In this document: piece by piece, positions 55,302 to 63,308 of the stretch | How positions within the stretch are numbered: the stretch's first letter is position 1 | Layout: every line of letters begins with the position of its first letter | NCBI RefSeq assembly: GCF_018966525.1 | Contig: NZ_CP076607.1 | Location: 248,001 to 312,000, forward strand | DNA length: 64,000 bases | Origin: Paenibacillus sophorae | GTDB taxonomy: Bacteria > Bacillota > Bacilli > Paenibacillales > Paenibacillaceae | Reading direction: 5' to 3' | Notes under the pieces: model-generated | The model's database searches: none | Told to the model about the DNA's origin: nothing | The model's input: only the letters and a program-made list of their open reading frames with translations | Translations under genes and position numbers: made by a program

Positions 55302-57200
55302 TTAGCCGGCATCCGAAAGCTCCCCGTCCGAGAACTGGCTGTTATACAGATCGGCGTAGAATCCGCCCTGTGCCAGCAGCTGTTCGTGAGAGCCCTGCTC
55401 GATGACGGTGCCGTGATTCATCACGAGAATCAAATCCGCATCGCGGATGGTTGATAGACGGTGGGCAATAACAAAGCTGGTTCTGCCCCGCATCAGCGTG
55501 TTCATCGCCGTTTGAATCTGTACTTCCGTCCGGGTGTCGACGCTGCTTGTGGCTTCGTCCAGAATCAGTATCGACGGGTCCGCCAGAATGGCGCGGGCGA
55601 TGGTCAGCAGCTGTTTTTGACCCTGTGAAATATTGGAAGCCTCTTCATTTAGAACGGTGTCATAGCCCATCGGCAGCGTACGGATGAAGTGGTCGGCATG
55701 CGCGGCTTTGGCCGCCCGCACAACATCCGCTTCGGTTGCACCTTCGCGCCCGTATGCGATATTGTCGCGGATCGTGCCGTTAAAGAGCCAGGTATCCTGC
55801 AGCACCATGCCGAACCGGGCGCGGAGCTCGCTGCGCTTCATATCGGTAATATCCACACCGTCGATCAGAATCTGGCCGCCGCCCAGCTCGTAGAACCGCA
55901 TCAGCAGGTTTATCAGCGTGGTCTTGCCCGCTCCGGTCGGCCCTACAATCGCGATGGTCTGTCCCGGTCTGACCTTAATGTTCATATCTTCGATCAGTAT
56001 GGCATCTTCCTTGTATCCGAACTTCACATGGCGGAACTCAACCGCTCCCTCCTCAGGGCCGGTCTTTCCGGCCAAGGCTGCTGAGGCTTCCGCCACCTCC
56101 TCTTCCTCGTCCAGCAGCTCGAATACGCGTTCGGCGGAAGCGATGGTGGACTGAATAATATTAGCGATATTGGCCGTTTGGGTAATCGGCATCATGAACT
56201 GGCGCGAATACTGGATGAACGCCTGGATGTCGCCGACCTCGATCATTTTCTTGGTGACAAAAATCCCGCCGACCACGCAGACCAGCACATAGCCCAGGTT
56301 GCCGATGAACATCATCAGCGGCATAATGATGCCGGACATAAACTGTGCCCGCCAACCGGAATCGTAGAGCTGCTCGTTGATCCGGTCGAAATCCTTGAGC
56401 GACTCCCGCTCCCGTCCGAACGCCTTGACGATCCGGTGGCCCGTATACATCTCCTCGACATGGCCATTCAGCTGGCCGAGCGATTTCTGCTGGCCGACGA
56501 AATACGTTTGGGAACGCTTGGTGATGCCCATAATCACGACAAAGCTGAGCGGCAGCGTAATGATCGTGATGAGCGTCAGCCATGGGCTGATCGTCAGCAT
56601 CATAATAATGACCCCGATAATCGTAATGATCGATGTTATAAGCTGGGTCAAGCTCTGCTGCAGCGTCGTGCTGATATTGTCGACGTCGTTGGTTGCGCGG
56701 CTTAAGATTTCCCCATGCGTCCGGGAATCGAAATATTTCAGCGGCAGCCGTTCCAGCTTGCTGTTGATCTCTTCGCGCATGTTGAATACGACACTCTGCG
56801 CCACGCCGGCCATAACATACTGCTGCACGTAGCTGAAGAGAGCGCTCAGCAGATACAAACCGGCCAGGATAAGCAAAATTTCATTAATATAGCCAAAATC
56901 GATAGCCGCTCCCGGCACGCCCTTCATTCTGCTAAAGACACCTTCGAACAGCTTCGTTGTCGCCTTGCCCATAAGCTTCGGGCTTAAGATGCTGAATACC
57001 GTACTCAGGATAGCCGTAATCAATACGGTCAGCAATTGGATTTGCATCGGACGCAAATACCCGACCAGACGCCGCAGCGTTTTTTTGAAATCCTTGGCTT
57101 TTTCCGGGGGCAGCATCATGCCGCCTCCTCCGAACCCGCCTGGTCCTCTCCGTGCCGGCGGCTGCGCGGGACGCTTGTACTCCTGATTGTTGTCACTCAT
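55302..57200 (-). CDS. ABC exporter subunit (second of a heterodimeric pair)
   Basis: 632 aa. The membrane domain has six helices (from about residue 50), preceded by a Pro/Gly-rich leader RPAQPPARRGPGGFGGGG. The nucleotide-binding domain has Walker A GPTGAGKTTLINLL, the degenerate signature NISQGQKQLLTIARAIL and Walker B ILILDEATSSVDTRT. The ATG overlaps the partner gene's stop (ATGA), so both are made together. Such pairs (LmrCD/BmrCD type) export antibiotics or dyes. The signature NISQG deviates from LSGGQ, as expected where the two ATP sites are unequal. Confidence 0.92.
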   Translation of the reverse strand: MSDNNQEYKRPAQPPARRGPGGFGGGGMMLPPEKAKDFKKTLRRLVGYLRPMQIQLLTVLITAILSTVFSILSPKLMGKATTKLFEGVFSRMKGVPGAAIDFGYINEILLILAGLYLLSALFSYVQQYVMAGVAQSVVFNMREEINSKLERLPLKYFDSRTHGEILSRATNDVDNISTTLQQSLTQLITSIITIIGVIIMMLTISPWLTLITIITLPLSFVVIMGITKRSQTYFVGQQKSLGQLNGHVEEMYTGHRIVKAFGRERESLKDFDRINEQLYDSGWRAQFMSGIIMPLMMFIGNLGYVLVCVVGGIFVTKKMIEVGDIQAFIQYSRQFMMPITQTANIANIIQSTIASAERVFELLDEEEEVAEASAALAGKTGPEEGAVEFRHVKFGYKEDAILIEDMNIKVRPGQTIAIVGPTGAGKTTLINLLMRFYELGGGQILIDGVDITDMKRSELRARFGMVLQDTWLFNGTIRDNIAYGREGATEADVVRAAKAAHADHFIRTLPMGYDTVLNEEASNISQGQKQLLTIARAILADPSILILDEATSSVDTRTEVQIQTAMNTLMRGRTSFVIAHRLSTIRDADLILVMNHGTVIEQGSHEQLLAQGGFYADLYNSQFSDGELSDAG

Positions 57201-58942
57201 GCGATTTCCTCCTCTGACAGCTGCGAAGACACGATTTCACGATAGACATCGCTGCTTGCAAGCAGTTCGCTGTGGCTGCCGATACCGGCAATTCTGCCTT
57301 CTTCCAGCACGATAATCCGGTCCGCATCCATAACGGTACTGACCCGCTGGGCGACGATCAGCACGGTCGATTCAAGCGTCTCCCCTTTGAGGGCGGCCCG
57401 CAGCTTGGCGTCGGTCTTGAAGTCGAGCGCGGAGAAGCTGTCGTCGAACAAATAGATTTCCGGCTTTCGCACGAGCGCCCGAGCGATGGAGAGCCGCTGC
57501 TTCTGTCCGCCGGAGACGTTGCCGCCCCCCTGGGCGATTTCCGAGTCAAAGCCGTCTTTCATTTCGGATACAAAATCCATAGCCTGTGCGACTTCTGCCG
57601 CATGCCGGATCTCTTCATCCGTAGCGTCTTTCATGCCGTACCTGATATTGTCGTTCACGGTGCCGGTGAACAGCACTGCCTTCTGCGGCACATAGCCGAT
57701 CTTGGCGCGAAGCTCTTCCTGGGTCAGCTGCCGGACATCGTCCCCGTCCACAAGCACTTCGCCTTCAACCACATCATAGAAGCGGGGAATAAGGCTGAGC
57801 AAAGTCGATTTGCCGGAGCCCGTCCCGCCAATGATCGCCGTCACCTCTCCCGGTCGTGCGCTGAAGCTGATATCCGATAAGGCCGACTGCTCCGCTCCCG
57901 GGTAGGAGAACGAAACGTTCTTGAATTCCACGAAGCCGCGAAGAGCCGGTTGGGGCGGCTGATCCGCAAGGGAGGTCTTGACTTCGGGATCGGTGATTTC
58001 CGGCACCATATCAAGCACTTCATTGATGCGAATGGCGGAAGCCGAAGCGCGCGGAATGAGCACGAACATCATGGAAACCATAATAAGGGAGAACATGATC
58101 TGCATAGCATATTGAATGAACGCCATAAGCGAGCCGACCTGAAGTTCGCCGTTATTAATCCGGATGCCGCCGAAGTAGAGAATGCCGATCATAGAAAAGT
58201 TCATGACGAACATCATCATCGGCATAAGCAGAGCCATGATCTTGTTGACCTTGATAGCCGTATCCGTTAAGTCTCTATTGGCCGCGCTGAAACGCTTCTG
58301 CTCATGCTGAATCCGGTTGAAGGAGCGGATGACGCGAATGCCGACCAGATGCTCGCGCAGCACCAGATTCAGCTTATCCAGCTTGAGCTGGTTCGCCTTG
58401 AAGAGCGGCAACCCCTTAATGCCCACGTAAGAAATCGCCAGAACGAGCACCGGTATGACGACGGCAAAAACGAGCGAAAGCTTGGCATTTTCAGACACCG
58501 CCATAATAATGCCGCCGATCATCATCATCGGAGCGCCGACCATCATCCGCAGCATCATCATCAGCACCGTCTGTACCTGGGTAATGTCGTTCGTTGTCCG
58601 CGTAATGAGGGAGGCAGTGCCCAGCTTGTCAAATTCGGTCAGCGTAAAGTTCTCCACATGACTGAACACCCGCGAACGCGTGTTGCGCCCAAAGCCCATG
58701 GCTACTTTGGCCGACAGAAAGCTGGCAATGACGGAACAGAGCGCACCGCTGCCTGCCACCAGCAGCATAAATCCGCCGATTTTCCAGATTAGAGCCCGGT
58801 CCTGCTGCACAATCCCTTTATCTACGATGTCGGACATCAAGGTAGGGAGGTACAGATCGCCCATCGACTGCAAAAATACAAGCAGAAGAATTACGGCAAT
58901 CGGCAGCGAAAAAGGCTTTAATTGTTTGAATAGCTTAATCAT
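57197..58942 (-). CDS. ABC exporter subunit (first of a heterodimeric pair)
   Basis: 581 aa. Six membrane helices (about 15-300), then an ATPase domain with GGTGSGKSTLLSLI as Walker A, NVSGGQKQRLSIARAL as signature and IYLFDDSFSALDFKT as Walker B, where Asp replaces the usual catalytic Glu: the sign of a degenerate ATP site in a heterodimer. The ATG at 58942 overlaps the end of the MarR gene by 8 nt and has GGAGATGAG upstream. The partner follows with a 4-nt overlap. This MarR-ABC-ABC order points to drug-inducible export. Confidence 0.92.
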   Translation of the reverse strand: MIKLFKQLKPFSLPIAVILLLVFLQSMGDLYLPTLMSDIVDKGIVQQDRALIWKIGGFMLLVAGSGALCSVIASFLSAKVAMGFGRNTRSRVFSHVENFTLTEFDKLGTASLITRTTNDITQVQTVLMMMLRMMVGAPMMMIGGIIMAVSENAKLSLVFAVVIPVLVLAISYVGIKGLPLFKANQLKLDKLNLVLREHLVGIRVIRSFNRIQHEQKRFSAANRDLTDTAIKVNKIMALLMPMMMFVMNFSMIGILYFGGIRINNGELQVGSLMAFIQYAMQIMFSLIMVSMMFVLIPRASASAIRINEVLDMVPEITDPEVKTSLADQPPQPALRGFVEFKNVSFSYPGAEQSALSDISFSARPGEVTAIIGGTGSGKSTLLSLIPRFYDVVEGEVLVDGDDVRQLTQEELRAKIGYVPQKAVLFTGTVNDNIRYGMKDATDEEIRHAAEVAQAMDFVSEMKDGFDSEIAQGGGNVSGGQKQRLSIARALVRKPEIYLFDDSFSALDFKTDAKLRAALKGETLESTVLIVAQRVSTVMDADRIIVLEEGRIAGIGSHSELLASSDVYREIVSSQLSEEEIA

Positions 58943-59408
58943 TGTTCTCATCTCCGTTCGTTGATAACCGTTCAAGGTCAAGCGTATGATCCTGCTCCTG
59001 GAGGAAGGTGTGAACTTTTATAAGAAGATCCGCCAGCCGGTTGCTGTCTTCTTCGCCCAGATAATCCACGAGCTTGCTTAAGGTCGCGTCCCTATGCTTT
59101 TTCGCCTTTTTCGCAACCTCGCAGCCCCGTTCGGTCAAATTGACGCGCACCACTCTCCGGTCCTCCGGGTCTGCCTGCCTGAGTACCATTTCCTTGACTT
59201 CGAGGCTGTTGATGAGTTGGGTGACTGTAGGTGGTGTCAGCCCAAGCAAACGGCTAATTTCCGATACCTTCAGCCCCTGCTTTCCAAAATGGGTATTTCT
59301 CGCGATACACATCATTAATGTAGTCTCACTGGGTTTATTGCCTTCCGCTGCATGCCTCCAATGCGCCTTATGCAACTGCTGTAAAGCGAACAGCAGCTTG
59401 TGAGGCAC
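58935..59408 (-). CDS. MarR-family regulator
   Basis: 157 aa from the GTG at 59408. The winged helix has VSEISRLLGLTPPTVTQLIN as recognition region and the wing LRQADPEDRRVVRVNLTERG, both typical of MarR. The GTG lacks a ribosome site; 27 nt upstream an in-frame ATT at 59433-59435 follows GGAGGG at 7 nt and may be the true start, giving 166 residues. It leads the exporter operon and probably represses it through two palindromes at 59475-59489 and 59507-59521. Confidence 0.88.
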   Translation of the reverse strand: MPHKLLFALQQLHKAHWRHAAEGNKPSETTLMMCIARNTHFGKQGLKVSEISRLLGLTPPTVTQLINSLEVKEMVLRQADPEDRRVVRVNLTERGCEVAKKAKKHRDATLSKLVDYLGEEDSNRLADLLIKVHTFLQEQDHTLDLERLSTNGDENND

Positions 59409-59474
59409 TTCGTTGTTATCGTCTTCTATCCCAATTGTTGTCCCTCCATATCCGGTGTCTTGCCGCTCAATTTA

Positions 59475-59521
59475 ATTAGTACATCTAATAATTATATAGT
59501 TTATTATTTAGGCATACTAAT
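59475..59521. promoter_or_regulatory. paired MarR-type operators
   Basis: ATTAG-TACAT-CTAAT (59475-59489) and TTTAG-GCATA-CTAAT (59507-59521) share the form (A/T)TTAG-N5-CTAAT. Centres are 32 bp apart, three helical turns, 67 and 99 nt upstream of the GTG. Confidence 0.65.
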
Positions 59522-59618
59522 TATATTTTCGCCTCTTTCCGTTGTCAAACTTTGAAATCGCTATCATCATTACGACTTGACATATCAAGAGCTAAGTGTT
59601 TATTTAAGGAAGCGCTCG

Positions 59619-59657
59619 TAAAAAAGACCCTCCCGCCATTCTGGCGAAAAGGTCTTT
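59619..59657 (-). terminator. intrinsic terminator after the Spo0E-like gene
   Basis: On the minus strand AAGACCTTTTCGCCA pairs with TGGCGGGAGGGTCTT, followed by TTTTAC. Confidence 0.82.
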
Positions 59658-59678
59658 GGATTATTGGTATTGAAGGGG

Positions 59679-59915
59679 CTAATTCATCGTTCTCCTCGAA
59701 TTGGAGCCATCACTCCTATGGCGGCTGCTGCTCTTGCGGGTGCGAAGATTCTCCATCATTTTGTTCTGCGCAAGCAAGATATAACTGTCGAGGCGTTCGC
59801 TTAGCTCAACAACGGTACGATCGCTGAGACTTCGCTCCTGGGCAACCTCCAGCAGCTCGCATCTGAGACTCTCTATAGTTATAGACAATTCTTCTTCCCT
59901 GTATTCTCTCAGCAC
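59679..59915 (-). CDS. Spo0E-family aspartyl-phosphate phosphatase
   Basis: 78 aa. Spo0E-like proteins dephosphorylate Spo0A-P and delay sporulation. The helix pair ITIESLRCELLEVAQERSL and VVELSERLDSYILLAQNKM includes SERLD, a variant of the conserved SQELD catalytic motif with Arg for Glu at the third place. A basic Ser/Arg tail follows. The GTG at 59915 has GAAGGTG upstream. It is monocistronic. It supports a spore-forming host. Confidence 0.78.
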   Translation of the reverse strand: MLREYREEELSITIESLRCELLEVAQERSLSDRTVVELSERLDSYILLAQNKMMENLRTRKSSSRHRSDGSNSRRTMN

Positions 59916-60048
59916 TGCGTCACCTTCTCTCTATTACCTACTAAACTCTATTATAATTCATGATGCCAAAAAAATATATTTTGCAAAAAAAGAAAAATAT
60001 GTCGATGATCCAACTTTTTCATGATAACCGCTTATCCGTCCAGCGCCG

Positions 60049-60936
60049 TTACCTCTCCTTAAGCAGGCCACGAGCAAAGGCGATCCACTCGCGGGCGGCA
60101 AAAGACAGGTAACGGTCTCTTCGCCAGATCATACCAAGCTGCCACGGGATGGCCGGCTCGGTCATTGTGATTACGGAGATACGCGAACGGTCCATGTCGC
60201 GGCAGATCGTCTGCGGCAGCAGCGCGATGCCCAGCCCGGCGGCCACCATCTGGGCGATCAGATCCCACTGGGCACTCTCGTATACAACCATGGGCTGGAA
60301 CCCCGATTTGACGCATTCGGCGATCACGCGGTCATGCAGGGCGAAGTCCTCGCGGAACAGCACGAACTCCTCATCCTTCAGCTCTACCAGGGGAACCGAG
60401 CTTCGCCCTGCCAGCCGGTGTCCGAAAGGGACCAGCAGCTCCAATCTTTCTTCGGCAAAAGAGAAAATATGAAATTTGTCTTCGCTGACAGGAAGAACAA
60501 CGACTCCGATATCGAGCACGCCGGTCTCCACATCATTTTCCACTTTTTTCGCCCCGTCCTCGTACAGCCGGATCGTGACGTCCGGATATTTATGGTGAAA
60601 TCGGCCGATCACCGCCGGAAAGAAGTTGGCCCCCACCATGGGCGGCAGGCCGATGCGGATATGGCCCTGCTTCAGGCTGCGCAGGCTGTCCAGCTCGGAG
60701 GAGAGACTGTGGAAGGATTCAACGATATTCTGCGCTTTGGCGAGCAGAATCTCGCCCGCGTCGGTCAGCTTAATGCTCTTGCCCTCCCGGTAGAACAAAT
60801 CCGCTCCGAGTTCCTCCTCAATCTGCCGGATCATCTTGCTGACAGTGGGCTGGGTTATATATAATGATTTGGCCGCCTTGGAGAAGCTGTTCAGACGAGC
60901 CGCCTCCACAAAATACTGCAACTGCCTAATGTCCAA
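60049..60936 (-). CDS. cidR: LysR-family regulator (CidR-like)
   Basis: 295 aa. The N-terminal helix-turn-helix is LNSFSKAAKSLYITQPTVSKM; the effector domain follows from about residue 90 with HIRIGLPPMVGANFFPAVIG. It lies divergent to cidAB, the usual CidR/YwbI arrangement, and probably activates those genes in response to weak acids such as acetate. A palindrome of 11-bp arms sits in the shared region. The name rests on context. Confidence 0.85.
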   Translation of the reverse strand: MDIRQLQYFVEAARLNSFSKAAKSLYITQPTVSKMIRQIEEELGADLFYREGKSIKLTDAGEILLAKAQNIVESFHSLSSELDSLRSLKQGHIRIGLPPMVGANFFPAVIGRFHHKYPDVTIRLYEDGAKKVENDVETGVLDIGVVVLPVSEDKFHIFSFAEERLELLVPFGHRLAGRSSVPLVELKDEEFVLFREDFALHDRVIAECVKSGFQPMVVYESAQWDLIAQMVAAGLGIALLPQTICRDMDRSRISVITMTEPAIPWQLGMIWRRDRYLSFAAREWIAFARGLLKER

Positions 60937-60959
60937 AGAGTCAATCCTCCTATATAGAC

Positions 60960-60993
60960 AAAATGAATATCATCCATTCGATATATTCATTTT
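60960..60993. promoter_or_regulatory. LysR-type operator between cidR and cidAB
   Basis: AAAATGAATAT (60960-60970) and ATATTCATTTT (60983-60993) form a perfect 11-bp inverted repeat with a 12-nt spacer. It lies 24 nt upstream of cidR and 55 nt upstream of cidA. Confidence 0.7.
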
Positions 60994-61048
60994 ACCTATG
61001 TAAATAATTGTTGTAAAATTTCAATATAGCTTGAAAGGGGCGGGCCTT

Positions 61049-61570
61049 ATGAGAAAACTAATGATTGGAATGCTGCAAGTAGGTGCGCTGACCGTATTCT
61101 CCCTATTAATGAGCGAACTTAGCTCTTGGTTACATCTTCCGATTCCCGGAAGCATTATCGGCATGGTGATGTTGTTCATCCTGCTGGAAACCGGTGTCAT
61201 CCGGCTAAGCTGGGTGGAAGCCGGGGCATCCTGGCTGCTGGCCGAGCTGCTGCTGTTCTTCGTTCCCTCCGCTATCGGTGTTATGAAATACACATCATTG
61301 CTTGAGACAGACGGTCTCAGCTTACTGGCGATTATACTGGCCGGCACTTTTATCGTTATGACCAGTTCGGGACTACTCACAGCCCTTATCTTCAAAGCCA
61401 AGGAGGGAAGACATCATGCTGACCGGACTTCTGTTTCTGGTTCTGACTCTAGGAGTTTATCTGATATCCAAACGGATTTACGCGGCCAAGACGAAAATGT
61501 ACTTGTCACCGCTGATCATTACGCCGCTGCTAATTATCAGCTTCCTGCTGATGACGGGCGTATCCTTTGA
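61049..61570 (+). CDS. cidA: CidA/LrgA holin-like protein with C-terminal extension
   Basis: 173 aa from the ATG at 61049, preceded by AAAGGGG. Four hydrophobic helices with PIPGSIIGMVMLFILLETG and LLLFFVPSAIGVMKY identify CidA/LrgA, a small membrane protein linked to murein hydrolase control and metabolite transport. The family is normally about 120-130 residues; here the frame runs on for some 50 hydrophilic residues, overlapping cidB by 155 nt in another frame. Either an ancestral stop was lost or the stop is missing because of an error. Confidence 0.88.
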   Translation: MRKLMIGMLQVGALTVFSLLMSELSSWLHLPIPGSIIGMVMLFILLETGVIRLSWVEAGASWLLAELLLFFVPSAIGVMKYTSLLETDGLSLLAIILAGTFIVMTSSGLLTALIFKAKEGRHHADRTSVSGSDSRSLSDIQTDLRGQDENVLVTADHYAAANYQLPADDGRIL

Positions 61571-62099
61571 TTCCTACAATGCGGGAGGCAAATGGCTCAC
61601 CGACCTGCTTCAGCCGGCAACCGTCGCCTTTGCCATCCCTTTGCATAAGAACTTCAAGGTGCTCAAAAAGCACGCCGCCGAGATTGCAGCAGGCGTGCTG
61701 TCAGGTACGGTAATGGCGGTTATATCCTCCGTTCTCCTGGCCAATTGGCTGCACCTCAGCAGCAATCTGGCAACAAGCCTGGTGCCCCGGTCGGTAACTA
61801 CGCCGATCGCCATGAACATCTCGCAGAGCATTGGGGGCATACCAAGCATTACGGCCGTATTCGTCATTATGACCGGCGTACTTGGCACGCTGATGGGACC
61901 GACGGTCCTTCGCCTCTTCCGCATTGACAATGAAGTTGCGCGCGGAGTATCGCTGGGAACCGCCGCGCACGGTATGGGCACTTCCAAAGCCTTCGAGCTG
62001 AGTTCGCTGACCGGAACCATTTCCAGTATCGCGATGATCCTGACCGCGCTGTTTACGCTCAGCGTAACGCCGGCTCTACTCGCGGTCTTCCTCCGCTAG
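61416..62099 (+). CDS. cidB: CidB/LrgB family membrane protein
   Basis: 227 aa. It is the partner of CidA, with several helices and the family motifs LLQPATVAFAIPLHKN, RSVTTPIAMNIS and GTAAHGMGTSKAFEL. The ATG at 61416 follows GGAGGG by 7 nt and sits inside the extended cidA frame. CidAB-type proteins act in programmed lysis models and in pyruvate or lactate transport (PftAB/LrgAB). It is the second gene of the CidR-linked unit. Confidence 0.93.
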   Translation: MLTGLLFLVLTLGVYLISKRIYAAKTKMYLSPLIITPLLIISFLLMTGVSFDSYNAGGKWLTDLLQPATVAFAIPLHKNFKVLKKHAAEIAAGVLSGTVMAVISSVLLANWLHLSSNLATSLVPRSVTTPIAMNISQSIGGIPSITAVFVIMTGVLGTLMGPTVLRLFRIDNEVARGVSLGTAAHGMGTSKAFELSSLTGTISSIAMILTALFTLSVTPALLAVFLR

Positions 62100-62120
62100 G
62101 CCGCCCCGGCTTGGGCCGCA

Positions 62121-62165
62121 GACACACGCTTCAAGCAATAGCTTAAAGCGGAGTGTCTTTTTTTT
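62121..62165 (+). terminator. intrinsic terminator after cidB
   Basis: GACAC..CGCTTCAAGC pairs with GCTTAAAGCG..GTGTC, followed by TTTTTTTTG. It also faces the Gfo/Idh/MocA gene, which ends 22 nt away on the other strand. Confidence 0.85.
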
Positions 62166-62186
62166 GCCACCGCTCTTTGAGGAGAC

Positions 62187-63155
62187 TTACAGCTTCACCG
62201 GCACTTCCTTGCGGGCCGACTCCAAAGCCGCGCAGGTGACCTTAAGCGTCTTGTAGGCATCCGCGTAGTCGCTGAGTATCCCGCTGCGGTCGCCGGTGCG
62301 GACGGCATGGAGGAACGCCTCGCTCTCCGACACGTAGGGATTGCCGCTGCTGGCGTATTCGGTGCTGTTCCCGTCCCGTACCTCCAGCAGACGCTGCGGA
62401 TTCCAGTCAAGCAGCCCGCGGTCATTGTAGAAGCTGAGACCGACCTTGCCCACCTCACCGGGAAGGACGCATGTATTGGAGATACTCGCCACAATGCCGC
62501 TCGCGAGCTTCAGCGATACCGTGCCCACATCTGCTACGCTGACGCCGCTCCGTTTCTCGTGCATAACCCGGCTGCCGAACATCGCATACACCTCGGTTAC
62601 ATCACCCGCCAGGTAGCGCAGCAGATCCACAATATGCGTCGTCTGCTCGATGAATTGTCCGCCGGACCGCTCCTGGTCGCGCCACCACGCCGCTTCCGGC
62701 ATACTGCCCATCCACTGCCCTACGACCATCCCGATTTTATCGCCCTTCAGCAGTTCTTGTAGCCGCTTGACGTTCTCCTGATAACGGAAATGATAGCCTA
62801 CGGAGGTCAGGAGTCCGCTCTCCTCGATATCCTGCAGAAGACTGGCCGGAATTTCCGTGCTGACCCCAAGGGGCTTCTCGACGAAAAAAGGAATGCCTCT
62901 TCGAATCAGCGTCCGCTCAATCGCGCCATGCACCCCGGGCGGCACACAGATGTAGACGGCGTCCAGCTTATGGGCGTCCAGCATTTCCGCAACATCCCCG
63001 TATCCCTTGGCGGCGTAGTGCCGCGCCATCTCCTCAGCCTTGTCTTTGCCGGTACCGCAGACCGCCAGAAGCTTGACTTCCTTCATACCAACCAGCAAGT
63101 CGGCATGCACCTTGGCGAACCACCCCGTCCCCACCATACCGATGTTAAGCGTCAT
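62187..63155 (-). CDS. Gfo/Idh/MocA-family oxidoreductase
   Basis: 322 aa. The N-terminal Rossmann fold starts LNIGMVGTGWFAKVHADLL; the catalytic Lys is in PFFVEKPLGVS, and the C-terminal sheet domain contains MGSMPEAAWWRDQERSGGQ and EQTTHIVDLLRYLAGDV, with the His expected for this family. These enzymes oxidise or reduce sugars and inositols with NAD(P). The ATG at 63155 follows GGAGGG. It stands alone, so the substrate cannot be named. Confidence 0.9.
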   Translation of the reverse strand: MTLNIGMVGTGWFAKVHADLLVGMKEVKLLAVCGTGKDKAEEMARHYAAKGYGDVAEMLDAHKLDAVYICVPPGVHGAIERTLIRRGIPFFVEKPLGVSTEIPASLLQDIEESGLLTSVGYHFRYQENVKRLQELLKGDKIGMVVGQWMGSMPEAAWWRDQERSGGQFIEQTTHIVDLLRYLAGDVTEVYAMFGSRVMHEKRSGVSVADVGTVSLKLASGIVASISNTCVLPGEVGKVGLSFYNDRGLLDWNPQRLLEVRDGNSTEYASSGNPYVSESEAFLHAVRTGDRSGILSDYADAYKTLKVTCAALESARKEVPVKL

Positions 63156-63308
63156 TTCCACATCCCTCCGTTTCCCGTAATCATCATTTTTCAAAATATA
63201 AGAATTTATAGGTTTCACGCTTATCACTGGCCTTATATTTCTACGAGAAACGCACTTGTGTCCTCTGGGGCGCCGTCAGGCGTTTCTTCTTGTGAAGATT
63301 ATACTGCG

